Shown: in pieces, positions 33,695 through 42,576 of the stretch
Layout: the number at the start of each line of letters is the position of its first letter
Position numbering within the stretch: position 1 is the first letter of the stretch
Assembly: GCA_943328505.2 (NCBI GenBank)
Contig: CALQAH020000009.1
Location: 1-60,625 of the forward strand
Source of the DNA: Rhizobium sp. Q54
Lineage (GTDB): Bacteria > Bacteroidota > Bacteroidia > Flavobacteriales > Flavobacteriaceae
Length of the DNA: 60,625 bases
Direction: 5' to 3'
Translations under genes and position numbers: made by a program
Notes under the pieces: generated by a model
What the model was told of the DNA's origin: nothing
What the model saw: the letters and a program-made list of their open reading frames with translations, nothing else
The model's database searches: none

Positions 33695-34117
33695 TTATAA
33701 TTGGTAATTGGTAATTCTTTTCTTCATTTCCTCATTAAATGGTTCTGCTTTTATTGTGTCTCTTCCATTGTTGATAGCCACATTTACAAGTGTTACTTCT
33801 CCTTCGAGACAGGTGGTTCCTTGTTCATCTTCGAATTGAAACCCACAGGTGACAGAAGCGCCACCAAGTCGAATTACCCAAAGTGATTTGGTTAGAACTT
33901 CACCCAAACGTGCTGCTTTTTTGAATTGTACTTTTAAATCGACTGTTGGAATTCCGTTGGTTTCATGAATTTTTGAAAAAGGTCGGTCGAGCGCTTCCTC
34001 AAACCAATCTTCCACTAAATCGTTGAGCATTTCTAGAAAACGCGGATAGAATACAATTCCCGCGTAATCTACATGTTTGAAACGTATTTTTTCTAATTTT
34101 GTAAAGGGCTTATTCAT
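33695..34117 (-). CDS. 4HBT-type hotdog acyl-CoA thioesterase
   Basis: A 140-residue hotdog-fold thioesterase. The N-terminal RFKHVDYAGIVFYPRFLEM is the 4-hydroxybenzoyl-CoA thioesterase signature, with catalytic Asp D17. The enzyme hydrolyses an aryl-CoA to the free acid. In this operon the logical substrate is gentisyl-CoA (2,5-dihydroxybenzoyl-CoA) formed by the monooxygenase at 35737, releasing gentisate for ring cleavage. It lies 2 bp downstream of the CoA ligase gene. Confidence 0.9.
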   Translation of the reverse strand: MNKPFTKLEKIRFKHVDYAGIVFYPRFLEMLNDLVEDWFEEALDRPFSKIHETNGIPTVDLKVQFKKAARLGEVLTKSLWVIRLGGASVTCGFQFEDEQGTTCLEGEVTLVNVAINNGRDTIKAEPFNEEMKKRITNYQL

Positions 34118-34119
34118 AA

Positions 34120-35709
34120 TTATTTCAATTTATAACGTTGGATTTTTCCAGTTTCTGTCTTAGGTAGTTCCTCGACAAAATTAATTACTCTCGGGTATTT
34201 ATAGGGAGCAGCTACTTCCTTGAACCACTGTTGTATATGCGCTTTCATTTCTTCTGATGCATTATGTTTTTCTTTTAAAACAATATGGGCGCAAACTAAC
34301 ATACCTCGTTCAGAATCGGGTATGCCAACAACCGCACATTCCAAAATTTTATCATGTGTTAAAAGTACACTTTCTACTTCAATTGCGCCAATATTATAAC
34401 CAGAAGAAATAATCATATCATCACCACGAGCGACAAACCAAAAATAACCGTCTTCGTCTTGACGGAAAATATCGCCAGTGATGTTCCAGCCGTTTTGAAC
34501 ATATTCTGTTTGTTTGTCAATGCGGTTTAAATATTTGCAGCCTGTAATTCCTCTGACAGCTAATCTTCCTGGTTGATTTGTTATGGATTCGTTTCCGTTG
34601 GTGTCAATTATTTTAGCTTCGTACCCTGTAATGGCTTTACCTGTAGCGCCTGGTTTCATGTTTTCTTCATTGGAGGATATGAAGATGTGTAGCATTTCAG
34701 TAGCGCCAATACCATCAATGATTTTCAAACCCGTAGCCTTGTACCAATCTTCCCAGACTTTTAAAGGCAGCGTTTCTCCTGCGGAAACACATTTTCGCAG
34801 ACTGGAAATGTCGAAGTCATTCACTATCGTTGTGATGATGCGCCAAGCGGTTGGAGCAGTAAAACAAATGGTAATTTTATATTCTTCGATGGCTTTTAGT
34901 AACAAATCTGGGCTTGGTTTTTCGAGTAAAAAAGTAGAAGCGCCAAAATACATTGGAAACAAAACCAATCCTCCTAAACCAAAGGTAAAGCCCAATGGCG
35001 GACTTCCAGTAAAAATATCGTTTGATTTGGGTTGTAAAGAATAGTTTGGAAATGCTTCGCAAATATTGAGAATATCTTTGTGATAATGCGACGTCATTTT
35101 AGGTAAACCAGTAGTGCCCGATGTAAAACCAATTAAAGCAATGCTATCCGACTTTGAATGATAATTTGAAAATGATATAGGCTTCGTTTGTATTAAATCT
35201 TCTAACTGTGAATTTCTATAAAAGCAGATTTCTTTTAAAAAAGCAGATTTTACTAAAAATATTTCTTCTGCTAAATCAGTATCACAAAAAGCATGGGAGA
35301 TTTCAGCACAATCGATTATAGTGCTTAATTCTTTAGAACGCAATAACGGCATGGTTGCTACAACAATTCCACCAGCTTTTAATATGGCAAACCAACATGC
35401 GACCATCATAGGATTGTTGGCTGAACGAATTAAAACCCTATTGCCTGATTTTAATCCTAAATCCTCGACTAATACATGTGCTATTTGATTGGCTTTGTTA
35501 TATAAATCTTGGTACGTCCATGTTTCTTCAAAGGTTCGGATACAAATAGTATCACCACGACCTTGATTAATGTGATTGTCTAAAAGTTGCTCTACACAAT
35601 TCAACATTTCGGGTCTTTGGAATTGTGGCAAGTCCAAGAAAACATAGTCGGGTTGCAAGTCTAGATTTGGTAAACTATCGTGGGCAAAATTATCTTCGTA
35701 GTGTTTCAT
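34120..35709 (-). CDS. Aryl-CoA ligase (benzoate/2-aminobenzoate/salicylate-CoA ligase type)
   Basis: A 529-residue ANL-superfamily adenylate-forming enzyme. Motifs: IGFTSGTTGLPK (193-204), the adenine motif DGIGATEML, the hinge region ARGDDMIISSGYNIGAIEVE and the C-terminal catalytic Lys K522 in TETGKIQ. The overall pattern, including GFTFGLGGLVLFPMYFG, is that of the benzoate-CoA ligase family. It activates an aromatic acid with ATP and CoA. The downstream hydroxylase points to salicylate or anthranilate as substrate. Length is normal. Confidence 0.9.
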   Translation of the reverse strand: MKHYEDNFAHDSLPNLDLQPDYVFLDLPQFQRPEMLNCVEQLLDNHINQGRGDTICIRTFEETWTYQDLYNKANQIAHVLVEDLGLKSGNRVLIRSANNPMMVACWFAILKAGGIVVATMPLLRSKELSTIIDCAEISHAFCDTDLAEEIFLVKSAFLKEICFYRNSQLEDLIQTKPISFSNYHSKSDSIALIGFTSGTTGLPKMTSHYHKDILNICEAFPNYSLQPKSNDIFTGSPPLGFTFGLGGLVLFPMYFGASTFLLEKPSPDLLLKAIEEYKITICFTAPTAWRIITTIVNDFDISSLRKCVSAGETLPLKVWEDWYKATGLKIIDGIGATEMLHIFISSNEENMKPGATGKAITGYEAKIIDTNGNESITNQPGRLAVRGITGCKYLNRIDKQTEYVQNGWNITGDIFRQDEDGYFWFVARGDDMIISSGYNIGAIEVESVLLTHDKILECAVVGIPDSERGMLVCAHIVLKEKHNASEEMKAHIQQWFKEVAAPYKYPRVINFVEELPKTETGKIQRYKLK

Positions 35710-35736
35710 TTTATTACTAAATGAATTATCATTTAA

Positions 35737-38040
35737 CTATTTTTTATTACTCTTTGGTTTCAATGCTTTTTTCATGCCCTCAGTTTGCTTTCTTTCGGCA
35801 GTTTTCAAAGGATATAAATGTGATATTCCAGCGTTATATTGATTAGGAATGTCTATTGCTTCAAATTGCTCGTAGGCTTGAGCATTTCTAACAAAATAAG
35901 GATCTAGGAGTAATGGTCTGCCTAATGCTACTAAATCGGCTTTGCCGTTAAGAAGGATAGTGTTGATTTGATCAATATCTTGTATATAGCCGGTGGTAAT
36001 CGTTGGAATGTTTACTGTATTTCGAATAGTATCTGAAAAAGGTGTTTGCCACATTCTTCCAGTTTGTGGTTTTTGATGTAGCACCGTATTTCCTGTTGAA
36101 ACATTGATAATATCTGCGCCAGCTTTTTTGAATGCGGAAGCAATTGTGATTACATCTTCATCTGTTATGCCATTTTCTGCCCAATCGGTTGCTGATATTC
36201 GAACCGACATAGGTTTGTTTTTAGGAAATGCCATTCGAATTGCATTAAAAACACGCAAAGGAAACTTCAAACGATTTTTAATAGAACCTCCAAATTCATC
36301 CGTTCTAAAATTGGTTAAAGGAGAAAGAAAAGAGGCTAATAAAAATCCGTGATGCGCTTGTAATTCAATCATATCAAAACCAGCGATGTCAGCATTTTTA
36401 GTGGCTTGAACAAATTGAGAAGTAATGATATCCATATCCTCTTCATTCATTGCTGTTGGCACTTCTAATTTTGAGTTGAAAGCAACTGCTGATGCAGAAA
36501 GTAATTTCCATGGATTGTCAATGGGTTCGCTTGTACCTTCCCATGGTTTTTTAATGGCTCCTTTACGTCCAGAATGTCCTAATTGAATTCCTACTTTAGT
36601 TTGCGTATTTTGATGCATAAAATCAGTTATCTTTTTCCATGTAACTATTTGTTCTCTAGTGTATATTCCGGCACAACCTAAAGTAATACGTCCTGTTTCT
36701 GAAACGGCTGTCATCTCAGTTAAAATCAAACCTAATCCACCAATGGCTCGTGAAGTATAATGTTGAAAATGCCAATCGTTGACTTCTCCATTTACTGCTG
36801 AATATTGTCCCATTGGCGACATGACAATGCGGTTTTGTACTTCTAAATCTCTTAGTTTAAATTTAGAAAAAGCAGCCGGCACTTCGACAGGCTCAGTGTG
36901 ACAGTTATTATTTAAATTAAATTCTTGTAAAACTTTATCTGTGAAAGTTGTATCACGTAAGCGAAGGTTTTCAAATGTTACTTTTTTGGAACGTGTCATA
37001 CATCCAAAAGCAAATTGATAAAAAGGATGTTGGTTATTTCGATCCATGTTTTCAAACCAATCCAGTGAAACTAAGGCAGCATATTGAATCATTTCAACCG
37101 TATTTCTTCTAGAAGTATCATAGTGTTGAAAGGCTGCTTGAACATCATTTGGGTTTGCCATTACTGCATCAAATAAACCAATTGCCGAATCCATAGCCAA
37201 TTTGGTGCCGGAGCCAATCGAGTAATGGGCTGTAGCTTTGGCATCGCCCAATAAAACAATGTTTTTATGATACCATCTTTCGTTAGTTACATGTGGAAAT
37301 TGACGCCAATGTGATTTATTAGAAATCAATCCATGACCGTCTAATTCTGCGGCAAAGATTTTACTGATTTTGGCAATGGTATCAGCCTCATTAGTGACTT
37401 CAAAGCCATGTTTTTCCCAGGTTTCATTACTGCATTCAAATATCCAAGTGCTCATTCCTGCTTCGTATTGATAAGAATGTGCAACGATTAATCCGTGAGG
37501 TGTTGTTCTAAAAAAATAGGTAAATGCATCCAATGGTTTTGTAGAACCTAACCAAACAAATCGGTTTTTCTTTAGTACAATTTTGGTCCCAAATTCAGCT
37601 GCAAATTGGGTGCGAATAGCACTTGCAATGCCGTCAGACGCCAATATAATATCAGCAGCTGCAAATTGAGATAAATCATCAACATTTTGTTCAAAGTGAA
37701 GAATGACACCTTCTTCTGTACAACGTTGTTGTAATAATTGCAAAAGTGTTTTACGTGAACAGCCACAAAATCCGTTACCAGCTATACTTACTTCATCGCC
37801 ATCACGGGCAATAATAATATCATCCCAATAGGCAAACTTACTTCGGATAAGCTCATAGGACTGCATGTCGCGTTTTAAAAATTCACCTAAAGTTTCATCT
37901 GAAAAAACGACTCCAAAACCAAAACTATCATCGGGTTTGTTGCGTTCGTATACATCAATTTGCCAATGTGGCATTGCCTTTTTTGATAGTATAGAAAAGT
38001 ATAAACCGCCTGGACCGCCACCAATTACTGCTATTTTCAT
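35737..38040 (-). CDS. FAD monooxygenase-OYE fusion (salicylyl-CoA 5-hydroxylase / 2-aminobenzoyl-CoA monooxygenase-reductase type)
   Basis: A 767-residue bifunctional flavoprotein. Residues 1-375 are an FAD aromatic hydroxylase: dinucleotide motif AVIGGGPGGLYF (about 3-14) and the second FAD motif NIVLLGDAKATAHYS. Residues 393-745 are an Old Yellow Enzyme-like FMN reductase (VQNRIVMSPMGQYS, LGHSGRKG, ALGRPLLLDPYFVRNA). This order is that of 2-aminobenzoyl-CoA monooxygenase/reductase and the proteins databases call salicylyl-CoA 5-hydroxylase/oxidoreductase. It would hydroxylate the aryl-CoA at C5. The inter-domain linker (381-388, HTEPVEVP) is encoded by a copy of the palindromic repeat. Which acid is used is unsettled. 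Confidence 0.9.
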   Translation of the reverse strand: MKIAVIGGGPGGLYFSILSKKAMPHWQIDVYERNKPDDSFGFGVVFSDETLGEFLKRDMQSYELIRSKFAYWDDIIIARDGDEVSIAGNGFCGCSRKTLLQLLQQRCTEEGVILHFEQNVDDLSQFAAADIILASDGIASAIRTQFAAEFGTKIVLKKNRFVWLGSTKPLDAFTYFFRTTPHGLIVAHSYQYEAGMSTWIFECSNETWEKHGFEVTNEADTIAKISKIFAAELDGHGLISNKSHWRQFPHVTNERWYHKNIVLLGDAKATAHYSIGSGTKLAMDSAIGLFDAVMANPNDVQAAFQHYDTSRRNTVEMIQYAALVSLDWFENMDRNNQHPFYQFAFGCMTRSKKVTFENLRLRDTTFTDKVLQEFNLNNNCHTEPVEVPAAFSKFKLRDLEVQNRIVMSPMGQYSAVNGEVNDWHFQHYTSRAIGGLGLILTEMTAVSETGRITLGCAGIYTREQIVTWKKITDFMHQNTQTKVGIQLGHSGRKGAIKKPWEGTSEPIDNPWKLLSASAVAFNSKLEVPTAMNEEDMDIITSQFVQATKNADIAGFDMIELQAHHGFLLASFLSPLTNFRTDEFGGSIKNRLKFPLRVFNAIRMAFPKNKPMSVRISATDWAENGITDEDVITIASAFKKAGADIINVSTGNTVLHQKPQTGRMWQTPFSDTIRNTVNIPTITTGYIQDIDQINTILLNGKADLVALGRPLLLDPYFVRNAQAYEQFEAIDIPNQYNAGISHLYPLKTAERKQTEGMKKALKPKSNKK
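36879..36904. repeat. Palindromic-repeat arm embedded in the hydroxylase-OYE linker
   Basis: GGCACTTCGACAGGCTCAG and the following TGTGACAG match one arm of the intergenic repeat at 18292-18337 and 60524-60584. Read on the coding strand it gives C-HTEPVEVP in frame, at residues 380-388 between the two domains. Confidence 0.8.
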
Positions 38041-38044
38041 ATTA

Positions 38045-38515
38045 TTACTGACAATTATTTTCTGCTTTTAAGAAATCAAAAGCACCTTTTCTTAAATTAA
38101 TATTGTACTCGAGATAGGCTTTTAAACAGGCTAAGAAATTAGACCATCCAAATGAATTTCCACTATACCATTTTAATCCCGAGGCATCAATATTTCTACT
38201 TTTCTCAGTGATATATACCAAAGTAGAATTGTTTTCTTTTGGTGTTAAGGTCATTTCAACTAAAAGTTCCAATCCATCCATGAACCAGTAATAAGACACG
38301 AAAGCATCTTTTTCAATTTTACCTACTCGAATTGGACATTCAAAATCAAATTCCGGAAATTTCCAGATTAAGTTTTTCCCTTCTTCCATGATGCCATTGC
38401 TTTCTGAAATGAAGTAATTGGACATTTTATCAGGGTTTACAATGGCTTCAAAAACCTCGTTACAGGGTTTGCCAATTTGCATCGCCACTTCAATTTCTAG
38501 TGTTTCTGGAATCAT
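38045..38515 (-). CDS. SRPBCC/AHSA1-like START-domain protein
   Basis: A 156-residue protein of the START/Bet v1-like superfamily. It shows the AHSA1 pattern IGKPCNEVFEAIVNPDKMSNYF near the N-terminus and a long C-terminal helix with WSNFLACLKAYLEYN. Such folds bind hydrophobic ligands in a deep cavity. Inside this operon, 4 bp upstream of the hydroxylase gene, it could carry, protect or sense an aromatic intermediate. No catalytic residues are evident, so function remains inference. Confidence 0.82.
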   Translation of the reverse strand: MIPETLEIEVAMQIGKPCNEVFEAIVNPDKMSNYFISESNGIMEEGKNLIWKFPEFDFECPIRVGKIEKDAFVSYYWFMDGLELLVEMTLTPKENNSTLVYITEKSRNIDASGLKWYSGNSFGWSNFLACLKAYLEYNINLRKGAFDFLKAENNCQ

Positions 38516-38516
38516 A

Positions 38517-39122
38517 TTAATTTCTTTTAACGGAGAATAACTCTCCTAATTTCGAGTAATTAGCTCCTGCTAAACGTGCAACAGGTTTATAAGTATTTAG
38601 ATCTATTTTAAAATCATCAAGCAGTACATTTTCGTCAATATGAAACATGACAATGCGACCTATTAAAATAGTAGAACCACCAAATTTGTTGTCTTCTAAA
38701 GTGTAATGATGGACTAATTCACATTCCATAGTTATTGGACTTTCTTTTACACGTGGTGGTTTTATCTTTAAGGATGGAATAGGAGTGAGGTTCGCTAAAT
38801 CGAATTCGCTTTCATGAGACGGAATTCCTTGCGCGGTAGTATTCATTTGTTCCACCAAATCTTCAGTTACCATATTTACAACAAACTGCTTTGTTGCTAA
38901 TACATTATTTAAAGTGTCTTTATTGGAATTTTGACCATTACCTGCTGCAAACATAACATGTGGAGGATCATCACCTACGGCATTGAAATAAGAGAAAGGA
39001 GCCAAATTGGTAATTCCCTCTTCACTAATGGTAGAAATCCAGCCTATAGGCCTGGGAATTATAATACCAGTGAGTAATTTATATATTGATTTTTGTTCAA
39101 GATTATTAGGGTCAAATTGCAT
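38517..39122 (-). CDS. Flavin reductase / FMN-binding split-barrel protein
   Basis: A 201-residue DIM6/NTAB-family flavoprotein. The N-terminal IIPRPIGWISTISEEGITNLAPFSYF is the family signature, with FMN contacts in IPRPIGW and NLAPFSYF. Members reduce free flavin or act as FMN oxidoreductases. As the first gene of the catabolic operon it may supply reduced flavin to the hydroxylase at 35737 or act on an aromatic intermediate. The hydroxylase already has its own FAD-type domain, so its exact part is uncertain. Confidence 0.87.
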   Translation of the reverse strand: MQFDPNNLEQKSIYKLLTGIIIPRPIGWISTISEEGITNLAPFSYFNAVGDDPPHVMFAAGNGQNSNKDTLNNVLATKQFVVNMVTEDLVEQMNTTAQGIPSHESEFDLANLTPIPSLKIKPPRVKESPITMECELVHHYTLEDNKFGGSTILIGRIVMFHIDENVLLDDFKIDLNTYKPVARLAGANYSKLGELFSVKRN

Positions 39123-39210
39123 GTCTCAATTAGTTTATACAAAGTAAAGCTATTTTTTGTAATTTAATAAAATCAGTACGCACCGTTTTATATTTTAGAA
39201 TTATAATTTA

Positions 39211-40233
39211 TTATACTATGGAAGAATTTAAATAATGATTCAACCTATCTTTTATAATGCTCAATGGTGACGCTAATGCATTCACATATTGAAAATTACC
39301 ATCTCTATTGTTGTTGATGGAAAGTTGAATAGGACACGCTTCACTTTGTATGGCATTTACTTTAAATTGCTTGTTATCATGATCATAAAAAACATAAGGA
39401 GCACCAGAAGAGCCAAAACGGAAATAGCCTTTAATTAAATAACGCAAACCTTCAAAAGTGTAGTTTCCTCCAATTCGATCCATAAAAGTACCATGATGGT
39501 CGAGATAACCTTCAATTTGTGCTTTGTTTACCAATCGTCCTAAATAGCCATTTGGGGAACTTTGTAAGCAATAGTAATTGGGAAAATCATCGGGTAAAAT
39601 GGAGAAATCTACTTCAATTGTTGGCAACTTATGAATAATGTCTTGGTGGGTATTGACAATTCGATACAAGGCAATATCTTCTTGGAAAAAGGCTTCAACC
39701 AATTCCACTTCTACTAAAAAAGTGGTTTTGTTGATGGAAGGTTCTTGAAAACGCAGGTTCGAATTAAAATGTCCTGTAATGGATTCATCATTATAAAACT
39801 GATTGTTTTGAAACTGAATAATTAAGTGTGGTGTTGCAATTTTTTGTTTGTTAAAGGTTAACCAACGAGTGTCAAAATTGATTTGTTTCAAGGTTTCAAT
39901 GACAATTTGGAAATGATTTTGATCGGTTATATTGGCATATCTTTTACCAGTTGTGGTATCTAAAGGATAGCATTGATTAAAGAAATTAATTTGATCTTGA
40001 TTTAAAAAAGGAAGAATATTAGCATTAAATATAGAATCTTCAATCGATTTAAATATTTGCGCTTCGGCTTTAATATTATGGGCCACTGAGAGAATAAATC
40101 CTTTTCCTATATGAAATGCACAAATGTTATTTTCAAATTGTCTACGATGTGGTTCGTTTACATTTTGGATGTACATAATTCTGAACAAAGGAGAAGTTTG
40201 TTCGTTGGTCAATTCTAATTGTTGTTGTAACAT
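39211..40233 (-). CDS. Trypsin-like serine protease, cytoplasmic, solitary
   Basis: A 340-residue protein with no signal peptide. A chymotrypsin/trypsin-like triad can be read: H52 in FILSVAHNI, D186 in QEDIALYRI and S276 in FRFGSSGAPYVFY (equivalent to GDSGGP). These fall in the right order, but the spacing between His and Asp is long (134 residues), implying a large insertion. C-terminal sequence after the Ser resembles the second barrel. The neighbouring catabolic operon starts 88 bp downstream and seems unrelated. Substrate and location are unknown; the weak motifs make this a moderately confident call. Confidence 0.65.
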   Translation of the reverse strand: MLQQQLELTNEQTSPLFRIMYIQNVNEPHRRQFENNICAFHIGKGFILSVAHNIKAEAQIFKSIEDSIFNANILPFLNQDQINFFNQCYPLDTTTGKRYANITDQNHFQIVIETLKQINFDTRWLTFNKQKIATPHLIIQFQNNQFYNDESITGHFNSNLRFQEPSINKTTFLVEVELVEAFFQEDIALYRIVNTHQDIIHKLPTIEVDFSILPDDFPNYYCLQSSPNGYLGRLVNKAQIEGYLDHHGTFMDRIGGNYTFEGLRYLIKGYFRFGSSGAPYVFYDHDNKQFKVNAIQSEACPIQLSINNNRDGNFQYVNALASPLSIIKDRLNHYLNSSIV

Positions 40234-40315
40234 AAGGCTTGTACTAATTTGTTGAATTCAAATGTACAAAACAAACTTTAAATTAAATGGCTAGAATTAT
40301 GTCATATCCTTGTAC

Positions 40316-42409
40316 CTACTTCTGATATTTTTTTTCTTTCAATAATTTAGCCGATGTTTGATAATAGGCTATGGTAGCATCAATTAAATCTTTTCGAGCA
40401 GTTTTTAATGGTTTCTCGTCATAATAAATTTGAAATTCATTCGCTAGATTACCTTTTGGATGTAGGGTTAATGCAAATTGTTTGGATTTTTTAACAGGAG
40501 AAATTATGGTTAATACATTATCTTTAATCAATCCTAAATCTTCATACGTGGCGATTAAAGCTCTTGGTTTATAATCGGCTTTGAATACGTCCTGACCATA
40601 AAATTTACTGTTATAACTAAAATTAAGCAACCCAAATAAGGTTGGCATTACATCAATTTGAGACATCAAAGTGTTAAAATGTTCGGGTTGAATAAAACCT
40701 GGCGAATACATCATAGCAGGAATTCGATACTTATCCAACGGGAGTTCTGTTTTTCCTGAACTAGAAGCACAATGATCTGCCATAATTACAAAAACAGTGT
40801 TTTTAAACCAAGGCTGTTTTTGAGCCATTACAAAGAACTTTCTCATGGCATAATCGGTATATTTTACACCGCCATCTCTTGATTTCGCTTTACCGGAAAT
40901 GTCAATTTTATTTTCAGGGAAAGTAAAAGGCCGATGGTTACTTACTGTCATAATATGATTAAAGAAAGGCTTGTTTTCCTTAGCCTCATCATTCATTATT
41001 TGAATAGCCTTATTGTACATATCTTCATCACAAACACCCCAAATATTTGAGAAAGTAATTTCTTCGGGTGTAAAAGCTTTTTCATCTACAATATCATATC
41101 CATTACCACTAAAGAAATCTTGCATATTGTCAAAGTAGGCATCGCCACCATAAAGGTATTTCACATTGTAATTTCGTTGTTTAAAAAGATTTCCCGTTGA
41201 AAATTTATTTTTATTATCTACTTTTTTAATAACACTTTCTGCAGCGCTTGCTGGTAAACATAAAGTTACTGCTTCTAGGCCACGAACGGTTCTGTTGCCA
41301 ACCGCATATAGGTTGGTGAACAATAAACTTTGAGTTGCTAAAGAATCTATAAACGGCGTAATGTTTCTATCGTTACCATAGGTTTTTAAAAAATCCGCAC
41401 TATAACTTTCAATAGTAATAAGCACTACATTCTTATGATTTTCAACAGCATTACTTTGTATTTTTCTCAAAGTTGAGCCTTTGGTTATTGATGGTATTTG
41501 GTTTTTAAGTAATGCATAAGCTTCTTTTTCGGGCAATGTTTTATAATAGTTGTCGTATTCTAATTCGTTGTTCATAAAGGCCATATAGAATTTATAAACT
41601 CCATTGGCTTGAATTTCATTGGTAAAAACATTAGTAGAATTTTCCTGTTTTGCTAATAAAGGTATAGCAACTAAAGCTGTCAAAAATAAAACAAGATAAA
41701 CACCTAAATTCTTTAATTTATCTGGAAAAGAAGGTAAATGGATTAAAAAAGAGTTTGTTCTTTTTACTATAATAAATGTAAAAATCGCAGACAAAATTCC
41801 AATACCAAGAAACAAAGGAACCACAGGATAGGATTCCATAATGTTGCCAATAACAGTATTGGTATAAACCAAATAATCAACAGCAATAAAATTGTATTTC
41901 ACGCCAAATTCATTCCAAAAGAAAAACTCACTTACTGCATTTTGAATAATGAGTAACACAAAAATAAAAATGGTTATACTGTAAAGAACAATGCGAATTT
42001 TGCTTCTGTACTTTGGAAGAAAAAGTAGTAATCCAAAAAACAAGGTTTTTATAGCAATAAAATAAAGACCTATTTCTGGTGCCGAACCACCATATTGATT
42101 AAGAATAGTATTGAAAAAGGCAACGTAAATCAGTAAAGAAACCAATCCTCCAAAAATAATATAACCCCAAGGTTTGTTGTATTTTGAATTGGATAAAAAT
42201 AACAAGTACAACCATAAAAAAGCACTCGCAATAACAAAAACAAAGAAGTCTGAAACGATTCCAAAAACAAAAATACTTAAAATTTCAAGAACACTAAAAC
42301 TGGATTGTGTAATGGGGTGAAACAGTAATACAATTCTTAAAAGGATACTTGTTACGATGTAAAATAGTGATAGGCAATAAAAAGGAGAACGAGTTTTGAA
42401 AAATTTCAT
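40316..42409 (-). CDS. LTA-synthase-family sulfatase-fold membrane enzyme
   Basis: A 697-residue protein with about five N-terminal membrane helices (within residues 10-245) and an extracytoplasmic alkaline-phosphatase-superfamily domain (about 325-640). Active-site features include VLITIESYSADFL (metal Glu), the Thr nucleophile in GNRTVRGLEAV, VSNHRPFTFP and MADHCAS. In Gram-negatives this family transfers phosphoglycerol or phosphoethanolamine to glycans or lipids; it is annotated LTA synthase family although no teichoic acid is expected here. The gene is alone on its strand and diverges from the thioredoxin operon across 167 bp. Confidence 0.9.
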   Translation of the reverse strand: MKFFKTRSPFYCLSLFYIVTSILLRIVLLFHPITQSSFSVLEILSIFVFGIVSDFFVFVIASAFLWLYLLFLSNSKYNKPWGYIIFGGLVSLLIYVAFFNTILNQYGGSAPEIGLYFIAIKTLFFGLLLFLPKYRSKIRIVLYSITIFIFVLLIIQNAVSEFFFWNEFGVKYNFIAVDYLVYTNTVIGNIMESYPVVPLFLGIGILSAIFTFIIVKRTNSFLIHLPSFPDKLKNLGVYLVLFLTALVAIPLLAKQENSTNVFTNEIQANGVYKFYMAFMNNELEYDNYYKTLPEKEAYALLKNQIPSITKGSTLRKIQSNAVENHKNVVLITIESYSADFLKTYGNDRNITPFIDSLATQSLLFTNLYAVGNRTVRGLEAVTLCLPASAAESVIKKVDNKNKFSTGNLFKQRNYNVKYLYGGDAYFDNMQDFFSGNGYDIVDEKAFTPEEITFSNIWGVCDEDMYNKAIQIMNDEAKENKPFFNHIMTVSNHRPFTFPENKIDISGKAKSRDGGVKYTDYAMRKFFVMAQKQPWFKNTVFVIMADHCASSSGKTELPLDKYRIPAMMYSPGFIQPEHFNTLMSQIDVMPTLFGLLNFSYNSKFYGQDVFKADYKPRALIATYEDLGLIKDNVLTIISPVKKSKQFALTLHPKGNLANEFQIYYDEKPLKTARKDLIDATIAYYQTSAKLLKEKKYQK

Positions 42410-42511
42410 GAGTTGGTTATTTCGTTTAAATAAAAAAACAGTTCAAAGATAGCAATCCCTAAAGATTTACTTAATAAATAGAAATAAATTTTTTAAGTAG
42501 ATATTAAACAA

Positions 42512-42519
42512 TAAATTTG
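42512..42519 (+). promoter_or_regulatory. Candidate -7 element of the Trx-ApbE-DUF3570 operon
   Basis: TAAATTTG matches TAnnTTTG, 57 bp before the thioredoxin-like ATG at 42577. A matching -33 box is not obvious. Confidence 0.35.
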
Positions 42520-42576
42520 TAAGTGTTTGCATAGGGTAAATGAAATGTTAACTGTTTAAAATAAAAATACCTCTAA

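Noticed and set aside
34583..35044. 153-codon open frame on the plus strand
   Set aside because: Lies opposite the aryl-CoA ligase, whose motifs are intact in the other frame.
29727..39122. Anthranilate as the sole substrate of the operon
   Set aside because: Possible, but no deaminase (RidA-like) gene is present and the downstream enzymes match gentisate; left as an alternative only.
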